From NCBI GenBank assembly GCA_937967755.1, contig CALBTA010000536.1, positions 1-13,618 on the forward strand: a stretch of DNA of 13,618 nt, in the 5' to 3' direction. A program made the position numbers and the translations under genes. Shown one piece after another: positions 1-7,116 of this stretch. This stretch comes from an uncultured Planctomycetaceae bacterium (GTDB lineage Bacteria > Planctomycetota > Planctomycetia > Pirellulales > Pirellulaceae). Every line of letters starts with the position of its first letter. Within the stretch, counting starts at the first letter, position 1. The notes under the pieces are model-generated. The model saw only the letters and a list, made by a program, of their open reading frames with translations. It ran no database searches and had not been told where the DNA came from.

Positions 1-375
1 CCGACACCGGGCGAGTTGGAAGTGCTGAAGGTTCTGTGGGACCGCGGCGCCGCGACCGTTCGTGAAGTGATGGATGTGCTGAACCAGGACCGCGAGCGGG
101 CGTATACGTCGGTGATGAGTTTGCTGAACGTGATGACCGATAAGGGCTTGCTCCGCCGCGAGCCGAAAGGCCGGGCGTTTATTTACCAGCCGGCGGTGTC
201 GCGGGAAGATATCCTGGGTGAGATGGTCGGCGATTTGCTGGGGCGGGCGTTTGAGGGGTCCGCCAGTTCGCTGGTCGCGCATTTGTTGGAACAATCGGAA
301 CCGGACGAAGCGGAGCTGGCCGCCATCCGGCGAACGATCCGCCAGTTCCGCCAGCAACAAGAGGATGCACCATGA
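1..375 (+). CDS. BlaI/MecI-family transcriptional repressor (5' end cut by window edge)
   Basis: This is a winged-helix repressor of the BlaI/MecI/CopY family. Such proteins bind promoter DNA as dimers and are inactivated when a partner M56 membrane protease is triggered. The frame is open from base 1; the first visible residues PTPGELEVLKVLWDRG are the classic family start, so only a few N-terminal residues are probably missing. A TTG at 16 is inside this conserved stretch and is unlikely to be the true start. 124 residues are visible, which fits a family of roughly 120-130. The helix-turn-helix core covers visible residues 10-60 (ATVREVMDVL, YTSVMSLLNVM, KGLLRREPKGRAF), followed by a C-terminal dimerisation region. 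The stop overlaps the M56 start (ATGA, 372-375), so the two are translationally coupled. The target operator lies outside the window. Confidence 0.95.
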   Translation, partial: PTPGELEVLKVLWDRGAATVREVMDVLNQDRERAYTSVMSLLNVMTDKGLLRREPKGRAFIYQPAVSREDILGEMVGDLLGRAFEGSASSLVAHLLEQSEPDEAELAAIRRTIRQFRQQQEDAP

Positions 376-2471
376 CGCTCACGGCACTACTCAACGAAAC
401 GTTGCATTCACCCATCGCCGATCAGATTTCGCTAACACTGCTGCACTTCCTTTGGCAAGGAAGCGTCATCGCCTTGGGTGTCTTGGTGGCGGCCTGGCTG
501 GTTGGCCAACAAGCGCGGCGGCGCTGCTTGATTAGTTCTTGCGGGATGCTGTTGCTGCTGGCCTGTCCGGTGATGACGTTCTTTTTTCTTCAAAGCAATC
601 AGAATGTTGTGGTTGATGAAGTTGCTGTTACGCCGATGTACGACGGACTTCCAAGGCCGTCGAGTGAATATGGCGTCACTCCGTTCGACGGCCTTGGAAG
701 ACCGTCGTACCAACCAGAGGTTGATAGCCCGTCGTACCAGAACGATTTGCTCGATGCGGCGTCCCCTTGGGTATTGGTGTTTTGGCTGCTGGGCGTGGGG
801 CTTTTGTCGTGCCGAATGGTGTTGGCCTATGGCTCCACACTGTGGCTGAAACGAACAGGCGACGCGGCGGGCGAGATGCTCACTTCGCAAGCCCGCAATC
901 TTTGCCGGCGGTTGAATATGAAACTGCCGGCGATTCGCGTTTCGCGGCAAGTATCGCAAGCCATCGTCGTCGGGTTCTTTCGCCCCGTGGTGATCGTGCC
1001 GGCCGCCTGGCTAATCCAACTTCCGCCCCACTGCTTGGAAGCGGTGTTGGCCCACGAACTGGCGCACATCCGCCGGTTCGATCTGTGGATCAATCTTTTG
1101 CAAAGGATCGTCGAGACGCTGTTGTTCTTCCACCCTGCCGTGTGGTGGCTTTCCGGCCGGCTGCGGCAAGAGCGGGAGATGTGTTGTGACGAATTGGCCG
1201 TGTCGCTGACCGGGCGGCGCGTGGAATACGCAAGTACCTTGGAATTGGTGGCTCGCCGGCGACGCGCTTCAGGGGCGCCCGCGCTGGCGGCCGGAATCGG
1301 AGGAAGAAAAATGGCTTTGCTGAACCGTGTACGAAACGTTTTGGGACTGTCGCAACAGTCGAGCGGTGCCGGCCCGTGGACCTTGGGGGCCGCCGCGATC
1401 GTAGCCGCCGGAGCCGTCTGGTGGATCGCCACCGGCGGAAGCCCGCTGGCGGCGCTCGCCGCGGATGAAGAAATCTTCGTCGCCTTCGACGATGAAGAAG
1501 GCGAATCGGAAGAGGAGCGCGAACGGGACCGAGAGCGTGACGGGGACCGTGAAGATCGTGAGCGCGAGGGTGATCGCGATCGTGACCGCGACCGTGAAGA
1601 GGGAGAGCGCGAACCTGAGCGCGACGGGGATCGACGAGACCGCGATGAAGAGCGCGAAAGAGACCGTGACGACCGGGAAGGCGAACGCCGTGAGGGAGAT
1701 CGACCCCGTGAGAGAGATCGTGAACGTGATGGAGATCGCGAACGTGAAGGTGACCGGCCGCGCGAAGGCGAGCGCGATCGCCCCAGCCCGGAACAAATTC
1801 ACCGACATATTCAAGAGTTGAAACACCGGATGCACGAGTTGTCGGAAGCGGGCCGCCATGAGGAGGCGGGACAAATCGAACGCCGCATTCATGAAATCGT
1901 GCGCCACTTCGAAGGTGATCGCGAACGTGAAGGCGAGCGCGATCGCCCCAGCCCGGAACAATTCCGCCGCCACATCGAAGCGATGAAGCGCCGCGTTCAC
2001 GAACTTGCGGAAGCCGGGCGAGGAGAAGAGGCCGAGGCACTGGAGCGGCGAATTCACGAAGCTGTCCGGCGTTTTGAAGAGCATCATCACGAAAGAGAGC
2101 ATCGCGAAGGCAATCAAATCGAAGTCGAACTAGAAAGGCTGCACCACGCTTTGCGCGACGCGATGGAAGAGGGCCGCGAGGACGAGGCGCACGGTATTCG
2201 GCGAGAGATCGAGGAGATTCACCATCACCTACGCCGGGAACGCGAAGAGCGCGGCGAGCGGCCGGACCGCCCCGACGTGAACCGCGAGGTGATCGAAGCA
2301 ATTCACGCGCTGCGTGAAGAAGTCAGCCGGCTCCGCCGTGAAGTGAATGAATTGAAGGAGGCCCGCGGAGAACATGAAGGCGACCGCCCCCGTTTTGACG
2401 CCCACCCGCCGGTCGAACGCGATCGCCCGCGACCTGATCGCGAACGCGAAGGCGACCGCCGCGACCGATAG
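372..2471 (+). CDS. M56-family (BlaR1-like) membrane metalloprotease/sensor with R/D/E-rich repeat tail
   Basis: This is a BlaR1/MecR1-like integral-membrane zinc protease, expected to relay an external signal by causing loss of the BlaI repressor encoded just upstream. Hydrophobic segments lie near residues 22-43, 55-73, 132-152 and 336-354. The zinc motif HELAH is at 228-232, and a downstream Glu in REMCCDE (E269) sits where the third ligand is expected, so the protease looks intact. In BlaR1 the part after the last membrane helix is an outer penicillin-binding sensor. Here it is replaced by about 345 residues: an R/D/E-rich low-complexity stretch (about 376-470), then three helical-hairpin repeats (about 466-515, 521-570, 580-622), a Glu/Arg helix (635-665) and a charged end. 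By BlaR1 topology this tail would face the outside; that is inferred. The loop between helices two and three carries an in-frame palindromic insertion (638-710). The start is fixed by the ATGA overlap. Confidence 0.95.
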   Translation: MTLTALLNETLHSPIADQISLTLLHFLWQGSVIALGVLVAAWLVGQQARRRCLISSCGMLLLLACPVMTFFFLQSNQNVVVDEVAVTPMYDGLPRPSSEYGVTPFDGLGRPSYQPEVDSPSYQNDLLDAASPWVLVFWLLGVGLLSCRMVLAYGSTLWLKRTGDAAGEMLTSQARNLCRRLNMKLPAIRVSRQVSQAIVVGFFRPVVIVPAAWLIQLPPHCLEAVLAHELAHIRRFDLWINLLQRIVETLLFFHPAVWWLSGRLRQEREMCCDELAVSLTGRRVEYASTLELVARRRRASGAPALAAGIGGRKMALLNRVRNVLGLSQQSSGAGPWTLGAAAIVAAGAVWWIATGGSPLAALAADEEIFVAFDDEEGESEEERERDRERDGDREDREREGDRDRDRDREEGEREPERDGDRRDRDEERERDRDDREGERREGDRPRERDRERDGDREREGDRPREGERDRPSPEQIHRHIQELKHRMHELSEAGRHEEAGQIERRIHEIVRHFEGDREREGERDRPSPEQFRRHIEAMKRRVHELAEAGRGEEAEALERRIHEAVRRFEEHHHEREHREGNQIEVELERLHHALRDAMEEGREDEAHGIRREIEEIHHHLRREREERGERPDRPDVNREVIEAIHALREEVSRLRREVNELKEARGEHEGDRPRFDAHPPVERDRPRPDREREGDRRDR
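638..710. repeat. Palindromic element inserted in frame inside the M56 gene
   Basis: Two 26-base arms (638-663 and 685-710) are reverse complements at 25 of 26 positions, separated by a 21-base loop that holds a further GTGA/TCAC stem. The left arm begins GTACGACGGACTTCCAAGG. The element lies wholly inside the protease gene and keeps the frame. It encodes roughly residues 89-113 of the loop between the second and third membrane helices. An 11-base piece of the right arm (702-712) recurs directly at 729-739, giving a repeated PSYQ in the protein. It resembles a mobile or dispersed palindrome rather than ordinary coding sequence. Confidence 0.85.
1764..1961 (+). repeat. Direct repeat encoding the 55-residue helical-hairpin unit of the M56 tail
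   Basis: A 33-base sequence at 1764-1796 recurs without mismatch at 1929-1961, exactly 165 bases (55 codons) apart. Both copies encode EGERDRPSPEQ. The protein that follows each copy is related (HELSEAGRHEEAGQIERRIHE versus HELAEAGRGEEAEALERRIHE cores), so this is a tandem duplication of one coding unit. A more diverged third unit follows at about residues 580-622. Confidence 0.85.
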
Positions 2472-2500
2472 CTTATTCGCCGGCGCATAGCCAAACTTCG

Positions 2501-2531
2501 CAACCCGTCCTACATCGGTAGGGCGGGTTTG
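2501..2531. terminator. Strong hairpin downstream of the BlaI-M56 unit
   Basis: Arms at 2502-2513 (AACCCGTCCTAC) and 2518-2529 (GTAGGGCGGGTT) pair at 11 of 12 positions, the twelfth being a G-T type pair, around a four-base ATCG loop. The stem can be prolonged by GC pairs with one bulged T. It starts 30 bases after the M56 stop. No long T-run follows, so a pure intrinsic terminator is not certain. It could also be one of the palindromic repeats seen elsewhere in the window. Confidence 0.5.
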
Positions 2532-2594
2532 CAACCCCCAGGCACGTTGCACGTTAGGATATTCTCAAAAAGTGATCGCACACCAATTCCATTT

Positions 2595-2612
2595 CAGCGC
2601 CAATCGGCGCTG
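2595..2612. terminator. Short perfect GC hairpin
   Basis: CAGCGCC (2595-2601) and GGCGCTG (2606-2612) form a perfect 7-bp stem with a four-base AATC loop. It lies 20 bases beyond the stop of the doubtful minus-strand ORF at 2632-2820, where it could act as that ORF's terminator. There is no clear T-run in either direction. Confidence 0.3.
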
Positions 2613-2631
2613 TCGATGCGATCAGTGCAAA

Positions 2632-2820
2632 TCAAACGCCTGCCCCGTCGTCGAACCTGGGTCGCGGCATGGCGATGCCCCAATACCCGCCGCTAGCTTG
2701 AATTCGAGGGTAAAGGTCCGTCTCTTCCTCATAGATCATCCTCCTGCCAGTGTTCTGATATGAAGAGACCCACGGTCCACTGAACTTGGGGGACACGACG
2801 AAGTGTTGCACATAAGCCAT
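2632..2820 (-). CDS. Possible small protein of 62 residues, unknown
   Basis: The product is not recognised. The 62-residue frame has an unremarkable, protein-like composition (aromatics in GPWVSSYQ, YEEETDLYP, GGYWGIAMP), unlike the Arg/Ala-rich shadow frames around it. It ends just before a perfect hairpin at 2595-2612. Against it, no ribosome binding site precedes the ATG at 2820. An AGGAGG does occur, but it directly touches an internal ATG, with no spacing. It could be a real small planctomycete protein, a remnant of a longer gene, or chance. Confidence 0.25.
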   Translation of the reverse strand: MAYVQHFVVSPKFSGPWVSSYQNTGRRMIYEEETDLYPRIQASGGYWGIAMPRPRFDDGAGV

Positions 2821-2870
2821 CTATGCGCAGCGCGCGTTGAAAAACCTGGCGGCTTCGCCGTCCAAGAGGA

Positions 2871-2899
2871 TTGACAATTGGGCCAATAACATTGACGAT
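2871..2899 (+). promoter_or_regulatory. Possible sigma70-like promoter before pyrF
   Basis: A consensus -35 TTGACA lies at 2871-2876, followed 17 bases later by GACGAT (2894-2899), a poor -10 match (3 of 6). If used, transcription would begin at or very close to the pyrF ATG (2908), giving an almost leaderless message. That would fit the absence of a clear Shine-Dalgarno there. Confidence 0.2.
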
Positions 2900-2907
2900 C
2901 ATCGGGC

Positions 2908-3828
2908 ATGTCCCAACCAGAAAGACACTTCGCCGACCGCCTTGCCAATAGAATCAAAGCCTGCGGAAACCCCGTGATGGTTGGGCTGGACCCGCGCTTG
3001 GAGCAGATTCCGCCGAGTGTGCGCGGCGATGTCGAGGCGAAAGATGCGCGCAAGGTTGCGTTAACCTACACGACGTTTTGCCGGGAAGTTATTGACGTGG
3101 TCGCCCCGCTGGTCGGCGTGGTGAAGCCGCAGGCCGCTTTTTTTGAACAGCTTGGCCCGCACGGGATGATGGCCCTGGGTGACGTGATTCGGTACGCGGG
3201 CGAGAAGAATCTGCTGGTTGTGCTGGATGGAAAACGGAACGACATCGGCTCAACGGCAACCGCCTATGCCCAAGGTTTCCTCGGCAGCGGCGACGCCAGC
3301 CCGTGGGGAGCGGACGCCCTGACGGTCAGCCCTTACTTGGGCGACGATAGTCTGACGCCGTTTGTCGACGTGGCGAAGGAGCGGGGCGCTGGCATCTTCG
3401 TGTTGGTGAAGACCTCGAACCCTGGCGGCAAGATGCTGCAAGATTTGGCGGTCGACGGCCAAACGCTGTACCGAACCGTTGGTGACTTCGTGAATGCGTT
3501 AGCCGAACAAACTGTTGGCGAGTGCGGGTACGGGTCAATCGGCGCTGTCGTTGGTGCCACTTACCCCGAGCAGCTTGCGGAGTTGCGCGCCGCGATGCCG
3601 AAGACCTGGTTTCTCGTCCCTGGCTTCGGTGCCCAAGGCGCAACGGCCGCTGACGTCGCCGGCGCTTTCGACGCCCAAGGGCTGGGGGCAATCGTCAACA
3701 ACTCACGCGGAATCATCTTCGCGCACGCGCGAAAGGAATACGCCGACCGGTTCGCCGCGGCACAATGGCAGCAAGCGGTGGAAGCGGCTACTCGGGATAT
3801 GATTGAGCAGTTGAATGCGGTGCGATGA
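2908..3828 (+). CDS. pyrF: Orotidine 5'-phosphate decarboxylase, type 2 (PyrF)
   Basis: This cytosolic enzyme decarboxylates orotidine 5'-monophosphate to UMP, the last step of de novo pyrimidine synthesis. It is a TIM barrel of 306 residues, the usual size of the longer type 2 subfamily. Diagnostic pieces are in order: VGLDPRLEQIP (25-35), VKPQAAFFEQLG (72-83), the catalytic LDGKRNDIGST (106-116, with D107, K109 and D112, plus K73), VKTSNPGG, GAVVGATYPEQL, the phosphate-binding FLVPGFGAQGA, and NNSRGIIFA. All key residues are present. The ATG at 2908 places the first barrel strand at a normal distance; no strong Shine-Dalgarno is seen. No other pyr gene is adjacent, so it appears monocistronic. 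It is followed by a 9-bp hairpin. Confidence 0.97.
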   Translation: MSQPERHFADRLANRIKACGNPVMVGLDPRLEQIPPSVRGDVEAKDARKVALTYTTFCREVIDVVAPLVGVVKPQAAFFEQLGPHGMMALGDVIRYAGEKNLLVVLDGKRNDIGSTATAYAQGFLGSGDASPWGADALTVSPYLGDDSLTPFVDVAKERGAGIFVLVKTSNPGGKMLQDLAVDGQTLYRTVGDFVNALAEQTVGECGYGSIGAVVGATYPEQLAELRAAMPKTWFLVPGFGAQGATAADVAGAFDAQGLGAIVNNSRGIIFAHARKEYADRFAAAQWQQAVEAATRDMIEQLNAVR

Positions 3829-3845
3829 CACCTTTGGCAATCAAT

Positions 3846-3867
3846 GAACAAGTCTAGCGACTTGTTC
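3846..3867 (+). terminator. Hairpin after pyrF
   Basis: GAACAAGTC (3846-3854) and GACTTGTTC (3859-3867) form a perfect 9-bp stem with a TAGC tetraloop, 18 bases after the pyrF stop. No T-run follows, so the terminator call rests on position and stem only. Confidence 0.5.
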
Positions 3868-4029
3868 CACTTGCGCGGGTTGCGCTGGTGATCCGGCCTG
3901 GCGAGTGGATTGTCTTTGCCGCTGGGGGATTGTTGACCTAAAGTTTCGATGGCGGTCTACCGTGCGCCGACTTGTGGGCCGCGGCAACGTCCATTGTTAC
4001 TTGAGTCCCGCACCAGCGAGTAGATACAC

Positions 4030-4956
4030 GTGTCTGAGGCAACCTGCGAACTTTCCTCGCCTGATGTTTCCACAGTTCCTGGCATCACACAGATCGTCCA
4101 GACGTTGGAGACGCTGCGCGGCGAACGGGGTGAGTTGGAGAAGTTCGTCGAGGCGACGTTCTCAGCGCTCGAGGATCTCGGGGCGCGGCTAACTCAGCGG
4201 CAAGGGCAACTCAGTTCGCAGGAAGCCCAACTGAAAGAACGCGAAGCCCAGGTCGATCAGCGGCAGCAAGAAAACTCACAGCTTCGCGAGTTACTGCAAG
4301 CCCAGGCCGATCAACTGACCAGCATGGCGGGCCAGTTAGAGACGGTTCGCGAAGAACTGGCCCAACAGCGTGACGCATCTCCGGGCGAGGATGGCGGGCA
4401 GCTTCAAGGTGTGGTGCAAAAGCTGGAAGAGCAGCGCGACGACCTGAAGCAGCGGCTTGATGTTTGCCGCGAGGAACTCGCTCGCCGTCATGATGCGACG
4501 GAAAATCTGGCGAAGACCCAAACACAATTGGCCTCCGCCCGTGAAGAGATCCTGGACCTGCGCGAGAAAATCGCCAGCGCAACCGATAGCGATGGAACTG
4601 ATCCCGACGCACAACGCGAACGCATCGCGCTGGAAACCGAATTGGAATTGGTTCGCCGTCGGGCGGCGGAACTTTCCGAGTCGCTGGCGGAACAGAAGGA
4701 TCTGATGACGCAGCAGCAAGCACAGTGGACAACCGAGTTGAACCACCTGCGGCACCTGATGGATTCGCACAACGGGGCACAAATTAGCCAACCCGCACCC
4801 GCCGCTGCGGAGCCGGCCGCCGTACAAGAACCCACGAATACGCGAAGCGAGCCCGCGCCCGCGGCACCCGAAAACCCAGTCGTCGATTCCGTAATGCAAC
4901 AATTCGCGCGGCTACAACAGGACGTGGCACAGCGTCGAAAGCGAAGTCAAGGTTAA
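4030..4956 (+). CDS. Coiled-coil protein, first gene of the GTPase/GAP1-like operon
   Basis: No enzymatic domain is recognised. The 308-residue protein has no signal peptide or membrane segment, so it is probably cytosolic. Residues about 20-245 are almost continuous heptad-like coiled coil rich in Q, E, L, R and A (for example TQRQGQLSSQEAQLKEREAQ). Residues about 250-282 are an Ala/Pro/Glu-rich flexible linker. The last 25 residues form a separate helix (VVDSVMQQFARLQQDVAQRR) that looks like a docking tail. The GTG at 4030 is chosen because an in-frame TAG sits at 4021-4023 and the next start-like codon is about 26 residues on. It lies 42 bases before the SUMF1-domain gene on the same strand, so co-transcription with the next three genes is likely. 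A scaffold or adaptor role is inference. Confidence 0.85.
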   Translation: MSEATCELSSPDVSTVPGITQIVQTLETLRGERGELEKFVEATFSALEDLGARLTQRQGQLSSQEAQLKEREAQVDQRQQENSQLRELLQAQADQLTSMAGQLETVREELAQQRDASPGEDGGQLQGVVQKLEEQRDDLKQRLDVCREELARRHDATENLAKTQTQLASAREEILDLREKIASATDSDGTDPDAQRERIALETELELVRRRAAELSESLAEQKDLMTQQQAQWTTELNHLRHLMDSHNGAQISQPAPAAAEPAAVQEPTNTRSEPAPAAPENPVVDSVMQQFARLQQDVAQRRKRSQG

Positions 4957-4998
4957 TCACACACTTACACGTTTCCAACGTTCCATCGGGAACTGACA

Positions 4999-6207
4999 AT
5001 GACTAGTTCAATTCGAAAATACTATCCGGCGCTCGGCGGGCTGGCGGGCTTGGGCTTGCTGGTGGTCGGTGTGCTGACAAGCAGTTGGCTGAGCGCGACG
5101 CTCGGCGTGGTGTTGGTCTTCGCCTGCGCAGCGTGGATCGCGGTGAAGCTGCGAGTTCTTGGAAACTCCGCGACCGGTCCATCTGGCGCCGTTGAAAGTG
5201 CTTCGCCTGACTCTTCGTCGCGGCGGCCTGTGCTTCCACGCCAATCGTCGGGCGACACGGGCGACCTGGTCGAAGACATGGTTGCGTCGAACCGCTACGC
5301 GTTGCTGGTCCGCCCGCAGATCGCCGGCAACCTTTCGCCGCAGCAGTTGGAATATGCCCGCGAGGCGATGGAAGAAGACATGGCGTTGGTGCCCGAGGGC
5401 GACGTCTTCCTCTCGCAGCCTCAGCCGCGAGACGAAGAGAGCCACCCGGTGCAACCGGGCGGACGCGTGTTGCGGGTCGAAGCGGCGTTGATCGACCGCT
5501 ACCCGGTATCGAACTATCAGTTCCAGCAGTTCGTTGACGCCGGCGGGTACGAAGAGATGGCCCTGTGGGACGGCGAGATTTGGCCCGGTGTGTTCGGGTT
5601 CGTCGACGCCACCGGGTGCGCGGGCCCGCGGTTTTGGAGCAACGGCCAGTACCCCAAAGGCAAGGACGACCACCCGGTCGTCGGCGTTTGTTGGTACGAG
5701 GCGGCGGCCTACGCCCGCTGGGTTGGCAAGCGGCTGCCCAGCGATGCGGAGTGGGTCAAGACCGGCTGCTGGCCGATGCCTTCGCAGCATGGCCTGCCGA
5801 CGCAACGCCGTTACCCCTGGGGCGATGCTTGGGAACCGAAGCGGGCGAACGTCTGGACCGCCAACTTGGGAGATACCTGCCCCGTCACCGATTTCGAAGA
5901 GGGCGGCAGCGTCGCGGGTGTTTATGGGCTGGTCGGCAACGTTTGGGAATGGACCGCCGATCCCTTCGGGCTATGGCATGGCGACGGTTCGCACCGCGGT
6001 GCAGAGAATTTCAAAAGCCTTCGCGGCGGAGCGTTTGATACGTACTTTGAAAGCCAGGCGAACTGCCAATTCCAAAGCGGAGACAGCCCGCTGACCCGCA
6101 AGCGGAACATCGGGTTCCGCTGTGCACTGGGGCTATGCGATTTACAACCTTCGTCGCCTGCTGCTGACGGGGCCGCCGATGACCAACTTGTGTGTGAGGG
6201 CGTTTAG
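4999..6207 (+). CDS. Membrane protein with SUMF1/FGE-sulfatase fold domain
   Basis: The 402-residue protein starts with two closely spaced membrane helices (about 10-27 and 29-49). A Ser/Pro linker and a Glu-rich segment follow (about 95-145, NRYALLVRPQIAGNLSPQQL), then a SUMF1/formylglycine-generating fold at about 155-377. Family hallmarks in order are IDRYPVSNYQFQQFV, HPVVGVCWYEAAAYARW, GKRLPSDAEWVK, YPWGDAW, GLVGNVWEWTADPFG, LRGGAFD and RNIGFRCA. True formylglycine-generating enzymes use two nearby cysteines in the C-terminal part; here that region (ESQANCQFQSGDSPLTRKRN) has only one. The domain is therefore more likely a binding or non-FGE member than a sulfatase activator, and no sulfatase gene is nearby. 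The GTPase start codon follows its stop directly. With no signal-peptide cleavage site, the fold could face either side of the membrane. Confidence 0.94.
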   Translation: MTSSIRKYYPALGGLAGLGLLVVGVLTSSWLSATLGVVLVFACAAWIAVKLRVLGNSATGPSGAVESASPDSSSRRPVLPRQSSGDTGDLVEDMVASNRYALLVRPQIAGNLSPQQLEYAREAMEEDMALVPEGDVFLSQPQPRDEESHPVQPGGRVLRVEAALIDRYPVSNYQFQQFVDAGGYEEMALWDGEIWPGVFGFVDATGCAGPRFWSNGQYPKGKDDHPVVGVCWYEAAAYARWVGKRLPSDAEWVKTGCWPMPSQHGLPTQRRYPWGDAWEPKRANVWTANLGDTCPVTDFEEGGSVAGVYGLVGNVWEWTADPFGLWHGDGSHRGAENFKSLRGGAFDTYFESQANCQFQSGDSPLTRKRNIGFRCALGLCDLQPSSPAADGAADDQLVCEGV

Positions 6208-7116
6208 ATGAGTGACAGCAATGTGGCGGTAACGCTCGACTCGTACCGCCTGGCCCAATACGTGGCCCAGGTGCCATGCTACATTTGTTCAGGTCCGAAC
6301 ACGTTCGACGCTGAACTGTGCCGCCACTGCTACGCGCCGATGGCGCTGACGCACCAGGCGAATACGCAACACATCCACCCGCAGATGATCGCCACCATCG
6401 GAGCGACCGGAGCGGGCAAGACGGTTTACCTGGGCATGTTGACCGACATGTTGTCGCGCCACGATTCCAGCCTGCAGATTCTCGCCCGCGGCGCGTTTTC
6501 GATCTCGCTGCAACAGCACACCATGAAGGCCCTTTCGGCTTGCCATTTCCCCAGCAAAACGCCCAACGAACCGGACCGTTGGAACTGGGTGCATTCGCAA
6601 GTGCGGATGAAATCGCGCCGCCGCCCTTTGGAGATCATCATGCCCGACATGGCGGGCGAAGCAATCTTGCACGAAACGGATCACCCCGGTTCGTACCCGG
6701 TCATTCGGGCGCTGCTGACGCAATGTGCGGCGATCATCGTGCTGATCGATGGCGAACGAATTTCCGAAGGCAACAACGATCAAGACTTCTTCACGATGAA
6801 GCTGCTGAGCTACCTAATGGAACTGGACGACGACAAGAAAACCGGCTGGCCGAGCCGCCCGGTGGCGATGGTCTTCAGCAAATCGGACCAGTGCGAAGAG
6901 TGCTTCGCCGACCCGGCTTCGTTCGCTCAGAAGCAGGCCCCCGGAATTTGGCAGCAGTGCGCCGAACGCTTCGGCCGACACCGATTCTTTGCCAGCGGAG
7001 TCGCCGGAGCCTGTGCCCTGCGGCCCGATGGCGGAACCTTCACGCAGACGCCGCTGCGCATCGAGCCGCGCGGCATCGTCGAACCGTTCCAATGGGTTCT
7101 AGAGCAATTGAAATAG
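6208..7116 (+). CDS. Zinc-ribbon TRAFAC-type GTPase
   Basis: This is a P-loop GTPase of 302 residues, probably a nucleotide-controlled switch. An N-terminal zinc ribbon has CxxC pairs C24/C27 and C38/C41 (CYICSG, CRHCYAP). The P-loop GATGAGKT is at 65-72, the G3/Walker B motif DMAGE at 147-151, and a G4-like SKSD at 224-227 stands in for NKxD. A G5-like ASGVAG lies near 262-267, and the protein ends in a helix (IVEPFQWVLEQL). One complete GTPase domain is present. No membrane segment is seen. The ATG immediately follows the upstream stop (TAG-ATG), with GAGGG about 7 bases before it inside the previous gene. The stop likewise touches the start of the GAP1-like gene, so translation of the three is coupled. 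Assignment to the TRAFAC-clade families linked to GAP1 proteins is from recalled motif resemblance. Confidence 0.92.
   Translation: MSDSNVAVTLDSYRLAQYVAQVPCYICSGPNTFDAELCRHCYAPMALTHQANTQHIHPQMIATIGATGAGKTVYLGMLTDMLSRHDSSLQILARGAFSISLQQHTMKALSACHFPSKTPNEPDRWNWVHSQVRMKSRRRPLEIIMPDMAGEAILHETDHPGSYPVIRALLTQCAAIIVLIDGERISEGNNDQDFFTMKLLSYLMELDDDKKTGWPSRPVAMVFSKSDQCEECFADPASFAQKQAPGIWQQCAERFGRHRFFASGVAGACALRPDGGTFTQTPLRIEPRGIVEPFQWVLEQLK

Larger units (their letters stand above)
2472..2907. other. 436-base stretch without a confident gene
   Basis: Between the M56 gene and pyrF this stretch holds the hairpin at 2501-2531, a perfect 7-bp stem hairpin at 2595-2612, a doubtful small minus-strand ORF (2632-2820) and a possible promoter just before pyrF (2871-2899). 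A plus-strand 63-codon frame at 2572-2763 shows no protein-like features. Nothing else is recognisable. Confidence 0.6.

Noticed and set aside
1764..1961. CRISPR-like or tandem array in the R/D/E region
   Set aside because: The repeats are codon-phased, encode protein repeats and differ in length; there are no uniform spacers and no cas genes.
1090..2301. Long minus-strand open frame (403 codons) opposite the M56 tail, plus another of 282 codons at 1269-2117
   Set aside because: Both are by-products of the repetitive CGN/GAN codons on the plus strand, which rarely give stops in reverse. Their products are Arg/His/Leu- or Phe/Thr-rich low complexity, while the plus strand carries a clear HExxH protease.
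2572..2763. Plus-strand 63-codon frame in the pyrF upstream gap
   Set aside because: No ribosome site, no recognisable motif, and it overlaps a more protein-like minus-strand frame.
3868..4029. Promoter for the coiled-coil/GTPase operon
   Set aside because: A TTGACC occurs in the gap, but no acceptable -10 is found at 16-18 bases, so no promoter is called.
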